Of a DNA stretch of 6,077 nucleotides, positions 1-6,018 are shown piece after piece. Numbering within the stretch: position 1 is the stretch's first letter; every line of letters begins with the position of its first letter. The notes under the pieces were generated by a model. It saw only the letters and a program-made list of their open reading frames with translations. It ran no database searches and was not told where the DNA came from. The stretch covers positions 1 through 6,077 of the forward strand of contig SFFS01000153.1 of NCBI GenBank assembly GCA_004557805.1, in the 5' to 3' direction. The translations under genes and the position numbers were made by a program. The DNA comes from Clostridiales bacterium (GTDB taxonomy: Bacteria; Bacillota; Clostridia; Christensenellales; Aristaeellaceae).

Positions 1-179
1 ACGATCAGCTCGAACGCGGAGTCGATCACAGCGCCTACTGGCTGCGCGGCGAAATGCTCCCCGAGCGGTTTGCGGAGGGCACCGACCTGTATTGGCTCTG
101 CCGCGATTACGCGACGATCACCGCGTTTAACCTGGATTGGACGATGCCGGACAAATGCGGGTTTATCCTGCAAGAGTAG
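1..179 (+). CDS. C-terminal fragment of an unrecognised protein
   Basis: An open frame enters from the left edge (first full codon at base 3) and ends at a TAG at 177-179, giving 58 residues of a protein whose start is outside the window. The tail is rich in Trp, Asp and Leu (for example YWLRGEMLPERF and the terminal DKCGFILQE) and reads as ordinary folded, soluble protein. It has no membrane segment and no motif I recognise. GC-rich codon use matches the genes downstream, which supports real coding. It ends only about 10 bases before the -35 box of the next gene, and I see no terminator hairpin between them, so some read-through into the regulator gene is possible. Function unknown. Confidence 0.6.
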   Translation, partial: DQLERGVDHSAYWLRGEMLPERFAEGTDLYWLCRDYATITAFNLDWTMPDKCGFILQE

Positions 180-188
180 AATTACATC

Positions 189-217
189 TTGCATTTTCCT
201 GGAAACGTTGCTATAAT
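189..217 (+). promoter_or_regulatory. SigA-type promoter of the regulator-flavoprotein unit
   Basis: A perfect TATAAT -10 box sits at 212-217, with a partial -35 box TTGCAT at 189-194 and a 17-bp spacer. Transcription would start near 224, leaving a leader of roughly 28 bases before the ATG at 252. An imperfect dyad centred on AACGTT (204-209) lies in the spacer and could be an operator, perhaps for autoregulation. It also loosely resembles a catabolite-response (cre) element but mismatches that consensus. The promoter call rests mainly on the -10 box and the spacing. Confidence 0.6.
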
Positions 218-236
218 GGCCCTACTATGTGAAATT

Positions 237-242
237 GGGGGA
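237..242 (+). promoter_or_regulatory. Ribosome binding site that sets the regulator start
   Basis: GGGGGA at 237-242 lies 9 bases before the ATG at 252. This favours 252 over the upstream in-frame TTG at 189, which falls inside the -35 box and upstream of the predicted transcript start. Confidence 0.6.
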
Positions 243-251
243 CAATGTTTC

Positions 252-1118
252 ATGCAGGATATGGCGGATCTGATTCATCGCCTGAATCAGTCGGGCAAAC
301 GCCTGAGCAAGGGACATCGCAAAATTGCCGATTACATCGTGCAGCATTACGACAAGGCGGTTTTCATGACCGCGTCTACGCTGGGCGAGAGCGTTGGCGT
401 GAGCGAATCGACCGTGGTGCGGTTTGCCGGCGCGCTGGGCTATGAGGGGTACCCGCAGCTGCAGCGCGCGATGCAGGAGCTTGTTCGTCACCGGCTGACG
501 GCTTCGCAGCGCTTTGAAATGGCGACGGAGCTGCGGCAGGAGGAAGTGCTGCAGACCGTGCTGCGCACGGACATGCAGAACATCCGCTCCACCATCGAGG
601 GAATGGATGAAAAGGCTTTCGAAAGCGTCGTGCGCCGCATCGTAAACGCGAAGAGCATCTACGTCGTGGGCGTCCGTTCCGCTTCGATGCTGGCCAACTT
701 CCTGGCGTATTATCTGCATTTCGTCTTTGACGACGTGCATCTGCCGACCGATATGTCGGTGGACATTTTCGAGCAGATTTCGCGCATCGGCCCGGGCGAC
801 GTGCTCGTCGGCATCAGCTTTCCGCGCTATTCGCGCCGCACGCTTGAGGCGATGAACTTCGCGCGTTCGCGCGGAGCGCAGGTGATCGGCATTTCCGACG
901 GCCCGATGTCGCCGCTGGTGGAGGCTTCCGACGAATGCCTGATCGCCTCGACTGACATGGCTTCGTTCGTCGATTCGCTGGCCGCGCCGCTGTCGCTCAT
1001 CAACGCGCTGATCGTGGCCATCGGCCTGGAGCGCAAGGAAGAGCTGAGCGATCATTTCCGCCAGCTGGAAGAAATCTGGCAGCAGAACCACATCTATCTG
1101 GAGAGAGATAAAACGTGA
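252..1118 (+). CDS. MurR/RpiR-family transcriptional regulator (HTH_6 + SIS)
   Basis: A cytoplasmic DNA-binding regulator of 288 residues, the usual length for the family. Residues 1-77 form the RpiR-type helix-turn-helix domain. It includes the family pattern LSKGHRKIADYI and the HTH stretch around residues 40-71 (TLGESVGVSESTVVRFAGALGY). Residues about 134-262 form a SIS domain, which in this family normally binds a phosphosugar effector. Here the first SIS loop reads GVRSASMLA (140-148). The usual second loop of the S-x-S-G-x-T type is replaced by SFPRYSRRT (189-197), so the ligand may not be a standard sugar phosphate. The start at 252 is chosen on the ribosome site at 237-242 and on the promoter position. 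The stop overlaps the GTG of the next gene by four bases (GTGA, 1115-1118), indicating one operon and probable translational coupling. The family assignment is firm; target genes and effector are unknown. Confidence 0.92.
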   Translation: MQDMADLIHRLNQSGKRLSKGHRKIADYIVQHYDKAVFMTASTLGESVGVSESTVVRFAGALGYEGYPQLQRAMQELVRHRLTASQRFEMATELRQEEVLQTVLRTDMQNIRSTIEGMDEKAFESVVRRIVNAKSIYVVGVRSASMLANFLAYYLHFVFDDVHLPTDMSVDIFEQISRIGPGDVLVGISFPRYSRRTLEAMNFARSRGAQVIGISDGPMSPLVEASDECLIASTDMASFVDSLAAPLSLINALIVAIGLERKEELSDHFRQLEEIWQQNHIYLERDKT

Positions 1119-2317
1119 GCAAAACCGTGTTCGTAATCGGTGGGGGCCCGGCCGGGATGGCCGCGGCCCTTTTTGCGGCCCGCGCGGGCGCGCACGCCGT
1201 GCTGATGGAGAAAAACGAAAAGCTGGGCAAAAAGCTGTATATCACCGGCAAGGGGCGCTGCAACGTCACCAGCGCCGCCGAAAACCTGATGAACCATATT
1301 CCGCGCAACCCGCGCTTTCTTTATAGCGCGTTTGCGTGCTTCTCGCCGGACGATCTGCGCGATCTGCTTGCGCAGTACGGCTGCCCCACGAAGGAGGAGC
1401 GCGGCGAGCGCGTGTTCCCCGTGAGCGAAAAGGCGAGCGACGTGACGCGGGCGCTGGAGCGTGCGCTGCGCGAGGCGGGCGTGGAAATCCGCCTGAACGC
1501 GCAGGCCGCATCGCTCGAGCCGCTGCTGCGGCAGGGAGCGGTCGTCGTGGCGACGGGCGGGCTTTCATATCCATCGACCGGCTCGACGGGCGACGGTTAT
1601 CGCTTCGCGCAGCAGGCCGGGCATTCGCTTATCGCGCCGAAGCCTTCGCTGATTCCGCTGGAAACGCGCGAGCAGTGGCCGAAGGCGCTGCAGGGCCTGA
1701 GCCTGAAAAACGTAACGCTGCGTGCTGAGGTGAACGGCAAAAAGCGCTATGAGGAGCAGGGTGAGATGCTCTTTACGCACTTTGGCATTTCCGGGCCGCT
1801 GACGCTCTCGATGAGCAGCCATATCGCCGACGATCCGCCGCAGGCCGTGCGCGTTACGCTCGATATGAAGCCCGCGCTGACGGTCGAGCAGCTGGAAGCG
1901 CGGCTCCAGCGCGAGTTCGACGCAAGCCCGAAAAAGCGCGTCGCAAGCATCCTGCCGGCGCTCCTGCCCGCGCGGATGGCCGACGTTTTTCCGGCGCTGT
2001 GCGCCGTAAACGGAGAAACCCTCTGCGCGCAGGTTTCCCGCGCCGACCGGAGGAAAATCGCCGAAACGCTCAAGAAAATTCCGCTGACGATCAGGGGGCC
2101 GCGGCCCGTCGAGGAAGCGATCGTCACGCGCGGCGGCGTGCCGGTGAACGAGGTTTCGCCGCGCGATATGATGAGCAAAAAGCGCCCCGGGCTGTTTTTT
2201 GCGGGCGAGGTGCTCGACGTGGACGCGCATACCGGCGGGTTCAATTTGCAGATTGCGTTTTCTACCGGCGCGCTGGCGGGAAAAAGCGCCGCGGCGTGGG
2301 AAGAAAATGTCGAATAA
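1115..2317 (+). CDS. BaiN/RdsA-family NAD(P)/FAD-dependent oxidoreductase (HI0933/YhiN-like)
   Basis: A full-length member (400 residues) of the HI0933-like flavoprotein family. The N-terminal FAD-binding Rossmann motif is GGGPAG (residues 9-14), with acidic E32 ending the second strand for the FAD ribose. Family signatures follow: GKGRCNVT (45-52), GGLSYPSTGSTGDGY (148-162), and a C-terminal GEVLDVDAHTGGFNLQ block (364-379) that closes over the flavin. It starts with GTG at 1115, preceded by GGAGAGAG at 1100-1107, and overlaps the regulator gene by four bases. Known roles in the family are divided. BaiN was linked to bile-acid 7-dehydroxylation in Clostridium scindens. From memory, E. coli YhiN (RdsA) has been reported to make a dihydrouridine in 23S rRNA. 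The lack of other bai genes makes the housekeeping rRNA role more plausible here, but this is inference. No truncation or missing motif was seen. Confidence 0.9.
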   Translation: MSKTVFVIGGGPAGMAAALFAARAGAHAVLMEKNEKLGKKLYITGKGRCNVTSAAENLMNHIPRNPRFLYSAFACFSPDDLRDLLAQYGCPTKEERGERVFPVSEKASDVTRALERALREAGVEIRLNAQAASLEPLLRQGAVVVATGGLSYPSTGSTGDGYRFAQQAGHSLIAPKPSLIPLETREQWPKALQGLSLKNVTLRAEVNGKKRYEEQGEMLFTHFGISGPLTLSMSSHIADDPPQAVRVTLDMKPALTVEQLEARLQREFDASPKKRVASILPALLPARMADVFPALCAVNGETLCAQVSRADRRKIAETLKKIPLTIRGPRPVEEAIVTRGGVPVNEVSPRDMMSKKRPGLFFAGEVLDVDAHTGGFNLQIAFSTGALAGKSAAAWEENVE

Positions 2318-2332
2318 TCGCCGCGAAACCTA

Positions 2333-2361
2333 TTGACAACCGGCTCGAAAAATGCCACAAT
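2333..2361 (+). promoter_or_regulatory. SigA-type promoter of the GlpA-like operon
   Basis: A consensus -35 box TTGACA at 2333-2338 is followed after exactly 17 bp by CACAAT at 2356-2361 (4 of 6 matches to TATAAT). Transcription would start near 2368. A perfect short dyad, GCCTT-gtt-AAGGC (2364-2376), spans the predicted start site and could be an operator. The promoter lies upstream of a full intrinsic terminator, so its transcripts would reach the operon only by passing that terminator. Confidence 0.65.
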
Positions 2362-2384
2362 AAGCCTTGTTAAGGCAGAGATTG

Positions 2385-2437
2385 AGAGAGCCAAGACGCA
2401 CGGCCTGTAAAAAGGGCTTTGTTGTCTTGGCTTTTTT
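2385..2437 (+). terminator. Intrinsic terminator in the operon leader, probable attenuator
   Basis: A perfect 9-bp stem, AGCCAAGAC (2389-2397) with GTCTTGGCT (2424-2432), ends in six T residues (2432-2437). The stem can extend outward through A-U and G-U pairs to about 2385. A smaller apical stem, GCCT (2403-2406) with GGGC (2414-2417), carries a GTAAAAA loop. This is a textbook intrinsic terminator on the + strand. It lies between the promoter at 2333-2361 and the start codon at 2464, so it is expected to attenuate the operon and could also end transcripts coming from the BaiN-like gene. By analogy with GlpP antitermination of glycerol genes in Bacillus, a protein antiterminator is the likeliest control. 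I found no riboswitch-like conserved core. Confidence 0.75.
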
Positions 2438-2449
2438 ATGCCAAAATAA

Positions 2450-2456
2450 GGGGAGG
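2450..2456 (+). promoter_or_regulatory. Ribosome binding site that sets the GlpA-like start
   Basis: GGGGAGG lies 7 bases before the ATG at 2464. It excludes the upstream in-frame TTG at 2419, which lies inside the terminator hairpin. Confidence 0.75.
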
Positions 2457-2463
2457 AAACGGA

Positions 2464-3900
2464 ATGCTGTATGATGTGCTCGTAATCGGCGGCGGCGTGA
2501 CCGGCTGCGCAATCCTGCGTCAGCTTGCGCGCAAAAAGCTGCGCGTGGCGCTGGCCGAGGCCAGAGAAGACGTGGCGATGGGGTCTTCCCGCGCCAACAG
2601 CGCGATCGTTCACGCGGGCTACGACGCGGCCCCCGGAACGCTGATGGCGCTTCTGAACGTGCGCGGCAACGCGATGTACGATCAGTGGTGCGAGGAGCTG
2701 GAAGTGCCGCTGAAGCGCTGCGGCTCGCTGGTCGTCGCTTTCAACGAGGAAGAAGAGAAAGAGCTGAAGAAGCTGTATGACCGCGGCATTGAAAACGGCG
2801 TGCCGGGCATGGAGCTGGTTTCGGGCGCGCGCGCGCGCGAACTGGAGCCGCAGCTTTCCCAGGATGTTACGGCCGCGCTGTGGGCGGCGACCGGCGGCAT
2901 CTGCTGCCCGTATCAGCTGACCATCGCCTGCGCTGAAAACGCGAAGGCCAACGGCGCGGAGATCATTGTGGACGCGCCTGTGACCGGCATTGAAAAGACC
3001 GGCGACGGCTACAAAGTTTCCCTTGGCAATGGCAAGGCCGTCGAAGCGCGCTATGTGGTCAACGCGGCCGGCGTGTTCGCCGACGACGTGGCCCGCATGG
3101 TGGGCGACGAAAGCTTCTCTATCCATGGCCGCAAGGGCGAATATATGCTCATGGATCATTCCGCCAACCTCATGACGCGCGTCATTTTCCAGACGCCGAG
3201 CAAGATGGGCAAGGGCATTCTTGTCAGCCCCACCGTCGATAACAACGTGTTCGCCGGCCCCACCGCAAAGGACGTCGACGACAAGCTCGACACCGAAACC
3301 ACCGACGAAGGCATTGCCGAACTGAAGAAGATGTCGCTCAAATCCGTGCCGACGCTGAACCTGCGTCAGGTTATCACGTCGTTTGCGGGCGTGCGCGCGC
3401 AGCCTTCTACGGGCGATTTTATCCTGCGCGAAAGCGAGAACGCGCCGCACTTCATCCATGCCGCGGGCATCTGCTCTCCGGGCCTGACCAGCGCTCCCGC
3501 AATCGCCGATTATATCGTGGACGTGCTGGCGAAGGCAGGCCTTGAAATGGAAGACAAGGCGGACTTCAACCCGCATCGCGCGGCCATTCGCCGCTTTGCC
3601 GAAATGACCAACGAAGAGCGCGCCGCCGCCATTGCGGAAAACCCGCAGTACGGCCGCGTGATCTGCCGCTGCGAGACGATCACCGAAGCGGAAATCGTCG
3701 AGGCGATTCACCGCGGCGCGCGGTCGATTGACGGCGTGAAACGCCGCACCCGCGCCGGCATGGGCCGCTGCCAGGGCGGTTTCTGCTCGCCGCGCGTGAT
3801 GGAGCTGCTCTCCCGCGAGACGGGCATGCCCATGGAAACGCTGACCAAGTTCGGCGGCAAATCGAATCTCCTTTTCGGAAAGCTCAAGGAGGTGCATTGA
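2464..3900 (+). CDS. glpA: GlpA-like FAD-dependent dehydrogenase (DAO domain) with C-terminal BFD [2Fe-2S] domain
   Basis: A cytoplasmic flavoenzyme of 478 residues. Residues about 3-365 are a DAO-type FAD domain: GGGVTG at 9-14, E32 at the end of the second strand, and the family block GSSRANSAIVHAGYD (40-54). A BFD-like domain follows with four cysteines, C401-x-C403 and C436-x4-C441 (CRCETITEAEI and CQGGFC), predicted to bind a [2Fe-2S] cluster. This order is that of the GlpA subunit of anaerobic glycerol-3-phosphate dehydrogenase, which oxidises glycerol-3-phosphate to dihydroxyacetone phosphate. Related DAO proteins oxidise 2-hydroxyglutarate or amino acids, so the substrate is inferred from family and context. 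The gene is the first of a three-gene operon, one base before the next start. No signal peptide or membrane helix is visible. The family call is strong and the glpA symbol is moderate. Confidence 0.85.
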   Translation: MLYDVLVIGGGVTGCAILRQLARKKLRVALAEAREDVAMGSSRANSAIVHAGYDAAPGTLMALLNVRGNAMYDQWCEELEVPLKRCGSLVVAFNEEEEKELKKLYDRGIENGVPGMELVSGARARELEPQLSQDVTAALWAATGGICCPYQLTIACAENAKANGAEIIVDAPVTGIEKTGDGYKVSLGNGKAVEARYVVNAAGVFADDVARMVGDESFSIHGRKGEYMLMDHSANLMTRVIFQTPSKMGKGILVSPTVDNNVFAGPTAKDVDDKLDTETTDEGIAELKKMSLKSVPTLNLRQVITSFAGVRAQPSTGDFILRESENAPHFIHAAGICSPGLTSAPAIADYIVDVLAKAGLEMEDKADFNPHRAAIRRFAEMTNEERAAAIAENPQYGRVICRCETITEAEIVEAIHRGARSIDGVKRRTRAGMGRCQGGFCSPRVMELLSRETGMPMETLTKFGGKSNLLFGKLKEVH

Positions 3901-3901
3901 C

Positions 3902-5152
3902 ATGAAACGCAAAATTGACGTTGCGATCATCGGCGGCGGCCCGGCTGGCCTTGCCGCGGCGCTGAAGGCCAGCGAGGCCGGCGCGAAGGTGCTTGTGCTC
4001 GAGCGCGATACGCAGCCGGGCGGCATTTTGCAGCAGTGCATCCATAACGGCTTCGGCCTGCACTATTTCGGCGAGGAACTGACCGGCCCCGAATATGCGG
4101 GCAGGTTCCTGGCGAAGGTGATGCAGGATGAAAACATTGAAATCATCTGCGACGCGATGGTGCTCTCCTTCACGGAGGACCGGCACATCGTCGCCGTCAG
4201 CAGCAAGTACGGCCTGATCGAAGTAGAAGCGGGTGCGGTTGTGCTGGCGATGGGCTGCCGCGAACGCACGCGCGGCGCGCTGAATATTCCCGGCAGCCGC
4301 CCGGCAGGCGTGTTTACTGCGGGCTGCGCGCAGCGTCTGGTGAACCTGGAGGGCTATATGCCCGGCCGTCAGGTCGTCATCCTCGGCTCCGGCGATATCG
4401 GCCTGATCATGGCGCGCCGCATGACCTGGGAAGGCGCGAAGGTGAAGCTTGTGGCCGAACTGATGCCGTATTCCAGCGGCCTGAACCGCAACATCGTGCA
4501 GTGCCTGCAGGATAACAACATCCCGCTCAGGTTCAACACCACGGTTGTGAAAATCCATGGCCGCGAGCGCGTGGAGGCGGTGACGGTCGCGTCGGTCGAT
4601 CCGGCGACGCGCATGCCGATCCCGGGCACGGAAGAAACCATCCCGTGCGATACGCTGCTCCTGTCCGTCGGTCTGCTGCCCGAAAACGAACTGACCCGCC
4701 AGGCCGGCGTGAAGATGGACATGATTACCAGCGGCGCGGTCGTCGATGAAACGCGCCAGACGAGCATCCCCGGCGTGTATGCGTGCGGCAACGTGCTGCA
4801 TGTGCACGATCTGGTCGACAACGTCAGCCACGAGGCCGAGGTGGCCGGTACGGCTGCGGCGCGCTTCGCGCTGGAAGGCGTTGTGACAACGCCCGCCGTT
4901 AAGGTCGTGCCCGAGGGCGGCGTGCGCTATGTAGTGCCGCAGGTGCTCTCCACCGGCGCAGCAGGAAAAATCGATCTGTATTTCCGCGTGGGCAATGCTT
5001 ACAAGCCTGCCCGCCTGACCGTGACCTGCGACGGCAAAGAGCTTGTCAACCGCAAAAAGCAGGTTATGACCCCCGGCGAAATGGAAAAGATTACCATCGA
5101 CGCGACCGGCCTTACCGGCGACGTGCATGTGTGCGTGAAAAAGGAGGCGTGA
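3902..5152 (+). CDS. GlpB-like NAD(P)/FAD-dependent oxidoreductase (pyridine nucleotide-disulfide fold)
   Basis: A 416-residue soluble flavoprotein with two Rossmann motifs: GGGPAG (11-16), with E34, for FAD, and GSGDIG (162-167) for a second dinucleotide, presumably NAD(P)H. Subfamily signatures are QQCIHNGFGLHYF (44-56), the MGCRERTRGALNIPGSRPAG stretch, and a C-terminal YACGN (293-297) block of the FAD-binding type. The classical redox-active C-x4-C disulfide is absent after the first Rossmann motif, so direct disulfide chemistry is unlikely. The last ~85 residues form a beta-rich tail without a recognised motif. AAGGAGGTG (3886-3894) lies 7 bases before the ATG, inside the end of the preceding gene, and the intergenic gap is a single base. 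By position it would act as the partner subunit taking electrons from the BFD cluster and passing them to NAD(P)+ or another carrier (inference). It resembles the small-molecule oxidase partners of opine and proline dehydrogenases. Confidence 0.85.
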   Translation: MKRKIDVAIIGGGPAGLAAALKASEAGAKVLVLERDTQPGGILQQCIHNGFGLHYFGEELTGPEYAGRFLAKVMQDENIEIICDAMVLSFTEDRHIVAVSSKYGLIEVEAGAVVLAMGCRERTRGALNIPGSRPAGVFTAGCAQRLVNLEGYMPGRQVVILGSGDIGLIMARRMTWEGAKVKLVAELMPYSSGLNRNIVQCLQDNNIPLRFNTTVVKIHGRERVEAVTVASVDPATRMPIPGTEETIPCDTLLLSVGLLPENELTRQAGVKMDMITSGAVVDETRQTSIPGVYACGNVLHVHDLVDNVSHEAEVAGTAAARFALEGVVTTPAVKVVPEGGVRYVVPQVLSTGAAGKIDLYFRVGNAYKPARLTVTCDGKELVNRKKQVMTPGEMEKITIDATGLTGDVHVCVKKEA

Positions 5153-5155
5153 GCA

Positions 5156-5524
5156 ATGAGCGAAGTTCGTGAGATGACCTGCATCTCCTGCCCGATGGGC
5201 TGCCATCTGACGGTCAGCCGCGACGACGCGGGCAACGTGACCGTGACCGGCTTCACCTGCAAGCGCGGCGAAGTGTACGGCAAGCAGGAGTTCACCTGCC
5301 CGATGCGCACCGTGACCAGCTCCGTGCGCGTGGACGGCGGCGTGCGCCCCGTCTGCTCGGTAAAGACGATCAACACCGTTCCCAAGGCGAAGATTGCCGA
5401 CGTGCTGGCGGCCGTTGCGGCCTGCCATGCCAGAGCGCCGCTCGCCATCGGTGACGTGGTGATTGAAAACGTTGCGGGCGCCGGCGTGAACCTCGTGGCG
5501 ACGAGCAACTGCGCCGCGAAGTGA
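5156..5524 (+). CDS. DUF1667-family small cysteine-rich protein, third gene of the glp-like operon
   Basis: A 122-residue protein recognised as DUF1667. It opens with C9-x2-C12-x3-C16 (TCISCPMGC), followed by C35 (FTCKRGE) and C48 (FTCPMR). C67, C90 and C119 are further cysteines. The first cluster recalls the Fe-S motif at the N-terminus of molybdopterin oxidoreductases, so an Fe-S cluster bound by C9, C12, C16 and C35 or C48 is plausible but unproven. No transmembrane segment or signal peptide is seen, unlike the membrane-anchoring GlpC it may replace. Its ribosome site AAGGAGG (5141-5147) lies in the end of the previous gene, and the gap to that gene is three bases. Operon membership supports an electron-transfer role in the same complex. 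The biochemical function of the family is not established to my knowledge. Confidence 0.85.
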   Translation: MSEVREMTCISCPMGCHLTVSRDDAGNVTVTGFTCKRGEVYGKQEFTCPMRTVTSSVRVDGGVRPVCSVKTINTVPKAKIADVLAAVAACHARAPLAIGDVVIENVAGAGVNLVATSNCAAK

Positions 5525-5561
5525 CGGGGCGTAAGAGAGCTTTTTGGAGTGAGGTTTTTTT

Positions 5562-5603
5562 GCGAGAACCCTTTCTTTCCGTGAGGAAAGAAAGGGTTCT
5601 CGC
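5562..5603 (+). repeat. Perfect 19-bp inverted repeat with 4-base loop, downstream of the operon
   Basis: The arm GCGAGAACCCTTTCTTTCC (5562-5580) is matched exactly by its reverse complement at 5585-5603, with loop GTGA. It is the only strong hairpin after the DUF1667 gene and may define the 3' end of the operon mRNA. It is not a canonical terminator: the seven-T run (5555-5561) lies before the hairpin, and no T run follows it on either strand. It could be a processed or stabilising mRNA end, or a small palindromic repeat element. Confidence 0.75.
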
Positions 5604-5622
5604 GCTCTGCGAAAGAAAGGCG
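5602..5622 (+). repeat. Direct repeat copy 1 (21 bp)
   Basis: This copy begins GCGCTCTGCGAAAGA and matches 19 of 21 bases of the copy at 5719-5739. It abuts and overlaps by two bases the right arm of the inverted repeat, and both share a GAAAGAAAGG core, suggesting one repeat family. Confidence 0.5.
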
Positions 5623-5718
5623 ATATGGGCCGAGGCAGGAAGGGGGCGTGGATGGCGCGATATGCAGGGAAGGACGCGGCGTGTTCCTTAATGGGCAGGG
5701 GAACGAGCGTGCTTCCTT

Positions 5719-5739
5719 GCGCTCTACGAAAGAGAGGCG
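5719..5739 (+). repeat. Direct repeat copy 2 (21 bp)
   Basis: This copy begins GCGCTCTACGAAAGA and differs from the copy at 5602-5622 by two transitions. The start-to-start distance is 117 bp. Two copies alone do not establish a mobile element. Confidence 0.5.
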
Positions 5740-5925
5740 GGGCAGAGAGTCATTCAGACATGCCAATAGCAAAGTAAAGCTCGGTTGAAAAGGAACGCAT
5801 CTCGCGTGCTATCGCGCAGTATTGCCGATTATGCGGGTTCATGCGTATGGAAGAAGCGCTGTTGAGGTGTGTTGGAATTGCGCTGAGATGTTCCGTGCTG
5901 TTGGTTTTCGTTGGAAGCGGGCATT

Positions 5926-5934
5926 TGCTATACT
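5926..5934 (+). promoter_or_regulatory. Possible extended -10 promoter
   Basis: TGCTATACT carries the TGn extension and a 5-of-6 match to TATAAT. There is no good -35 box at standard spacing. It would give a leader of about 108 bases to the start at 6049. Confidence 0.3.
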
Positions 5935-6018
5935 GTTTCGAGAAGCAAGGATGATTTTAGCGGATGTCGGTTGACTTTTTGAGCCTGCTCAGAATTTTCT
6001 GTAAAGAAGGGCTTTCTG

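Noticed and set aside
199..213. cre-like catabolite site in the regulator promoter
   Set aside because: It misses at least two conserved positions of the consensus, so it is mentioned only as a weak dyad within the promoter.
189..251. Upstream TTG start at 189 for the regulator
   Set aside because: It lies in the -35 box, before the predicted transcript start. The ATG at 252 has a proper ribosome site and gives the normal family length.
225..1091. Open minus-strand frame of 288 codons opposite the RpiR-type regulator
   Set aside because: It is a compositional shadow; the sense strand encodes a full RpiR protein with promoter and ribosome site.
2825..2837. Alternating GC run inside the GlpA-like gene
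   Set aside because: It encodes ordinary Ala/Arg codons in a GC-rich gene, and there is no frameshift, so no evidence of phase variation.
1747..4041. Open minus-strand frame of 764 codons antisense to the BaiN-like and GlpA-like genes
   Set aside because: Its translation is rich in His, Arg and Ala with no family motif, as expected for the complement of GC-rich genes, and it crosses the promoter and terminator at 2333-2437. The sense genes have clear family signatures.
3884..5428. Open minus-strand frame of 514 codons antisense to the GlpB-like and DUF1667 genes
   Set aside because: It has the same low-complexity His/Arg/Ala composition and is opposite strongly recognised genes, so it is a GC-content shadow.
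4999..5772. Minus-strand frame whose translation shows RLSF-x-ER twice
   Set aside because: The repeated peptide comes from the two 21-bp direct repeats in intergenic DNA, and the frame then runs antisense into the operon.
5652..5777. Small + strand frame of 41 codons (MARYAGKDAA...) after a weak AAGGGGG site
   Set aside because: It lies across the repeat-bearing segment, has a poor ribosome spacing, no promoter and no recognisable feature. It is best left uncalled.
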